64,000 nt of DNA from Cellulomonas palmilytica (GTDB lineage Bacteria > Actinomycetota > Actinomycetes > Actinomycetales > Cellulomonadaceae), in NCBI RefSeq assembly GCF_021590045.1, contig NZ_CP062221.1:3038001-3102000 (forward strand), given 5' to 3'. A program made the position numbers and the translations under genes. Below are positions 62,659 to 64,000 of this stretch, one piece after another; within the stretch, counting starts at the first letter, position 1, and every line of letters begins with the position of its first letter. The notes under the pieces were generated by a model. The model made no database searches and was not told where the DNA came from. It saw only the letters and a program-made list of their open reading frames with translations.

Positions 62659-63702
62659 TCAGGACCCGGCGGCGGCCGCGACGCGGAGCACGGCCCGCTC
62701 GACCGCGAACCGCGGGTCCCGGCTCTCGCCCTTGACCTCCGCGTCCGCCTGCGCGACCGCGCTGATCGCCTCCGCGAGGGCCTCCGGCGTCCACGAGCGC
62801 AGCTCACGCAGCGCACGGTCGACCTGCCACGGCGCGAGCCCCAGGTCCCGCAGCGCACCCTGACCGCGGCTGCGCACGGCACCCACCTTCGCGATGGTGC
62901 GGAGCTTGGCGGCCAGCGCGGCGACCACGGGCACGGGGTCGAGACCCGTCGCGAGCGCGTGCCGCAGCAGCGCGACGGCCTGGCCCGCGTCGCCCGCGAC
63001 GGCGGCGTCGGCGACCCGGAACCCGGTCGCCTCGATGCGGCCCCCGTAGTACCTCTCGACGACGTCGACGCCGATCATCCCGGTGGTGTCGGCGACGAGC
63101 TGCGAGCACGACGCGGCCAGCTCGCGCAGGTCGCTGCCCACGGCGTCGACGAGCGCACGCACCGCGGCGCCGTCCGCGCGCCGACCGGCCCGCCGCAGCT
63201 CGGCGGTCACGAACGACGTCTTGTCGGCGTCCGACGTCACGGCGTCGCACGCGATCTCCGGCACCTTCGCCGCGCGGAGCGCGTCGAGCGTCTTCTTGCC
63301 CCGCACTCCTCCGCTGTGCCGCAGGACCAGCACGACGCCGGGAGCCGGGGCGGCCAGGTACGCCTGGACGTCGGCGAACACGTCGTCCGGGCCGGTCTCG
63401 AGCGCCTCGACCACGACGACCTTGTCCTCGGCGAACAGCGACGGGCTGGTGGTCACGCCGAGCATCCCGGCGGTGTACTGGGCGGCGTCGATGCGCGTGA
63501 CCTCGACGTCCGGGTCGGCCTCGCGTGCCAGGGCGACGATCCGGTCGGTCGCCCGGTCGACGAGCAGGCCCTCCGAGCCGCGCACCAGCACGACGGGCGC
63601 CGGTGCGGCCTCCTCCCACGTCAGCCCGGGGGGTGCCGACGAGCGGCGCTGGCCGCCGGAGCGACCACCGGAGGAGCGGCTGGATCGGGTGGGCGCGGGC
63701 AC
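62659..63702 (-). CDS. holA: DNA polymerase III subunit delta
   Basis: A 347-residue clamp-loader subunit that opens the sliding clamp. It begins with a Ser/Arg/Gly-rich tail (1-28), then the AAA+-like fold with APVVLVRGSEGLLVDRATDR, SLFAEDKVVVVEALE and VLVLRHSGGVRGKKTLDALR. The C-terminal helical collar contains DLRELAASCSQLVADTTGMI, then the region ATGFRVADAAVAGDAGQAVA and KGESRDPRFAVERAVLRVAA. The start is GTG 63702. It follows a probable comEC end on the same strand by about 70 bp, the usual comEC-holA-rpsT neighbourhood. Confidence 0.92.
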   Translation of the reverse strand: MPAPTRSSRSSGGRSGGQRRSSAPPGLTWEEAAPAPVVLVRGSEGLLVDRATDRIVALAREADPDVEVTRIDAAQYTAGMLGVTTSPSLFAEDKVVVVEALETGPDDVFADVQAYLAAPAPGVVLVLRHSGGVRGKKTLDALRAAKVPEIACDAVTSDADKTSFVTAELRRAGRRADGAAVRALVDAVGSDLRELAASCSQLVADTTGMIGVDVVERYYGGRIEATGFRVADAAVAGDAGQAVALLRHALATGLDPVPVVAALAAKLRTIAKVGAVRSRGQGALRDLGLAPWQVDRALRELRSWTPEALAEAISAVAQADAEVKGESRDPRFAVERAVLRVAAAAGS

Positions 63703-63771
63703 GGGTCCAGCCTGCCAGACGTCACCGACACCTCACGCCGCCGCGTCACACCGGGGGCTCACGCCGCCGCC

Positions 63772-64000
63772 TCACGCCGACACCCCACCCCGACGGCTCT
63801 CCCCGGTCCCGGCCGGTCCCGCCGGCGCGTCGCGTCTCGGCCCGAGCAGGAGCCGCGCGAGCGTCGCACCGACCACGGCTAGCAGCACCACGCCGGCGGG
63901 TCCCGGCAGCCACGCGAGGCGCGCACCGGGCAGGTGCGCGGCGTGGCGGGCGACCGCGCCGATCCACCAGCACGCCGCGCCGGCCACCGCCGCGACCGCC
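63772..64000 (-). CDS. Probable ComEC/Rec2 C-terminal end (partial)
   Basis: The gene enters from the right edge and shows only its last 75 residues, with no start in the window. The visible part reads GAACWWIGAVARHAAHLPGA and LAWLPGPAGVVLLAVVGATL, matching the W-i-x-x-v-A-x-x-a-x-x-LPGa pattern that ends the ComEC competence domain. A Pro/Gly/Arg-rich tail then closes it without a metallo-beta-lactamase domain. ComEC is the DNA-uptake channel of natural transformation. Location directly upstream of holA is the usual place. The identification rests on a short fragment and position. Confidence 0.6.
   Translation of the reverse strand, partial: AVAAVAGAACWWIGAVARHAAHLPGARLAWLPGPAGVVLLAVVGATLARLLLGPRRDAPAGPAGTGESRRGGVSA

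Noticed and set aside
63721..63771. Direct repeats CTCACGCCGCCG between holA and the comEC end as an attachment site.
   Set aside because: Short, GC-biased and without any integrase or tRNA nearby; likely chance or slippage.

Overview
The window reads as about 64 kb of a very high-GC actinobacterial chromosome. GTG starts, GTGA/ATGA gene overlaps, leaderless mRNAs, a mycothiol-type DinB-fold enzyme, DUF3097 and an actinobacterial-style HrcA-DnaJ-RsmE-PhoH-YbeY-CorC-Era-RecO-UppS order all point to Actinomycetota. The alpha-amylase lipoprotein, maltodextrin-type regulation and DUF6318/PKD secreted proteins suggest Micrococcales, probably a Cellulomonas-like organism; the genus is an inference. 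I found no rRNA, tRNA, CRISPR array, insertion sequence or prophage.

Layout. 1-3460: carbohydrate genes (end of a GH13 alpha-glucosidase, a GH13 alpha-amylase lipoprotein, a PfkB kinase) with a perfect 10+10 bp palindrome between the last two. 3470-8649: dusB, then two tandem SigE-family ECF sigma/membrane-protein pairs with near-identical leaderless promoters; the second sigma gene is interrupted by an in-frame TAG where its paralogue has Trp. 8674-15302: glyS, a VOC protein, an XRE-cupin regulator divergent from a fused flavin oxidoreductase/methyltransferase, a reduced ABC pair and uppS. 15358-18059: leuA-recO, with a leader peptide and an RNA structure that could hide the leuA ribosome site.

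18145-36045 is the most distinctive block. It is a minus-strand run, mostly translationally coupled, of PP2C phosphatase, FHA protein, membrane Ser/Thr kinase, a 2065-residue membrane-anchored Ig-like/fibronectin-III protein, MoxR ATPase, DUF58 protein, a transglutaminase-like membrane protein lacking the catalytic Cys and His, and an RDD-FHA protein, followed by a beta-propeller protein. I infer a phospho-threonine circuit controlling or assembling a large envelope structure.

36185-48804 returns to the conserved backbone (era, corC-like, ybeY, phoH, rsmE, dnaJ, hrcA with CIRCE), interrupted by a membrane hydrolase and by ppdK, with a perfect 22-bp inverted repeat upstream of ppdK. 48868-53504 holds two small membrane proteins, hemW and lepA. 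53654-64000 holds a mycothiol-dependent-type enzyme, dodecin, a DUF6318 lipoprotein with a PKD protein, the transglutaminase/alpha-E/ATP-grasp operon, an orphan MazF-like protein, rpsT, two stand-alone EAL-like proteins, holA and the 3' end of a probable comEC.

All assignments come from reading translated sequence and motifs without database searches; promoters are motif-based predictions.
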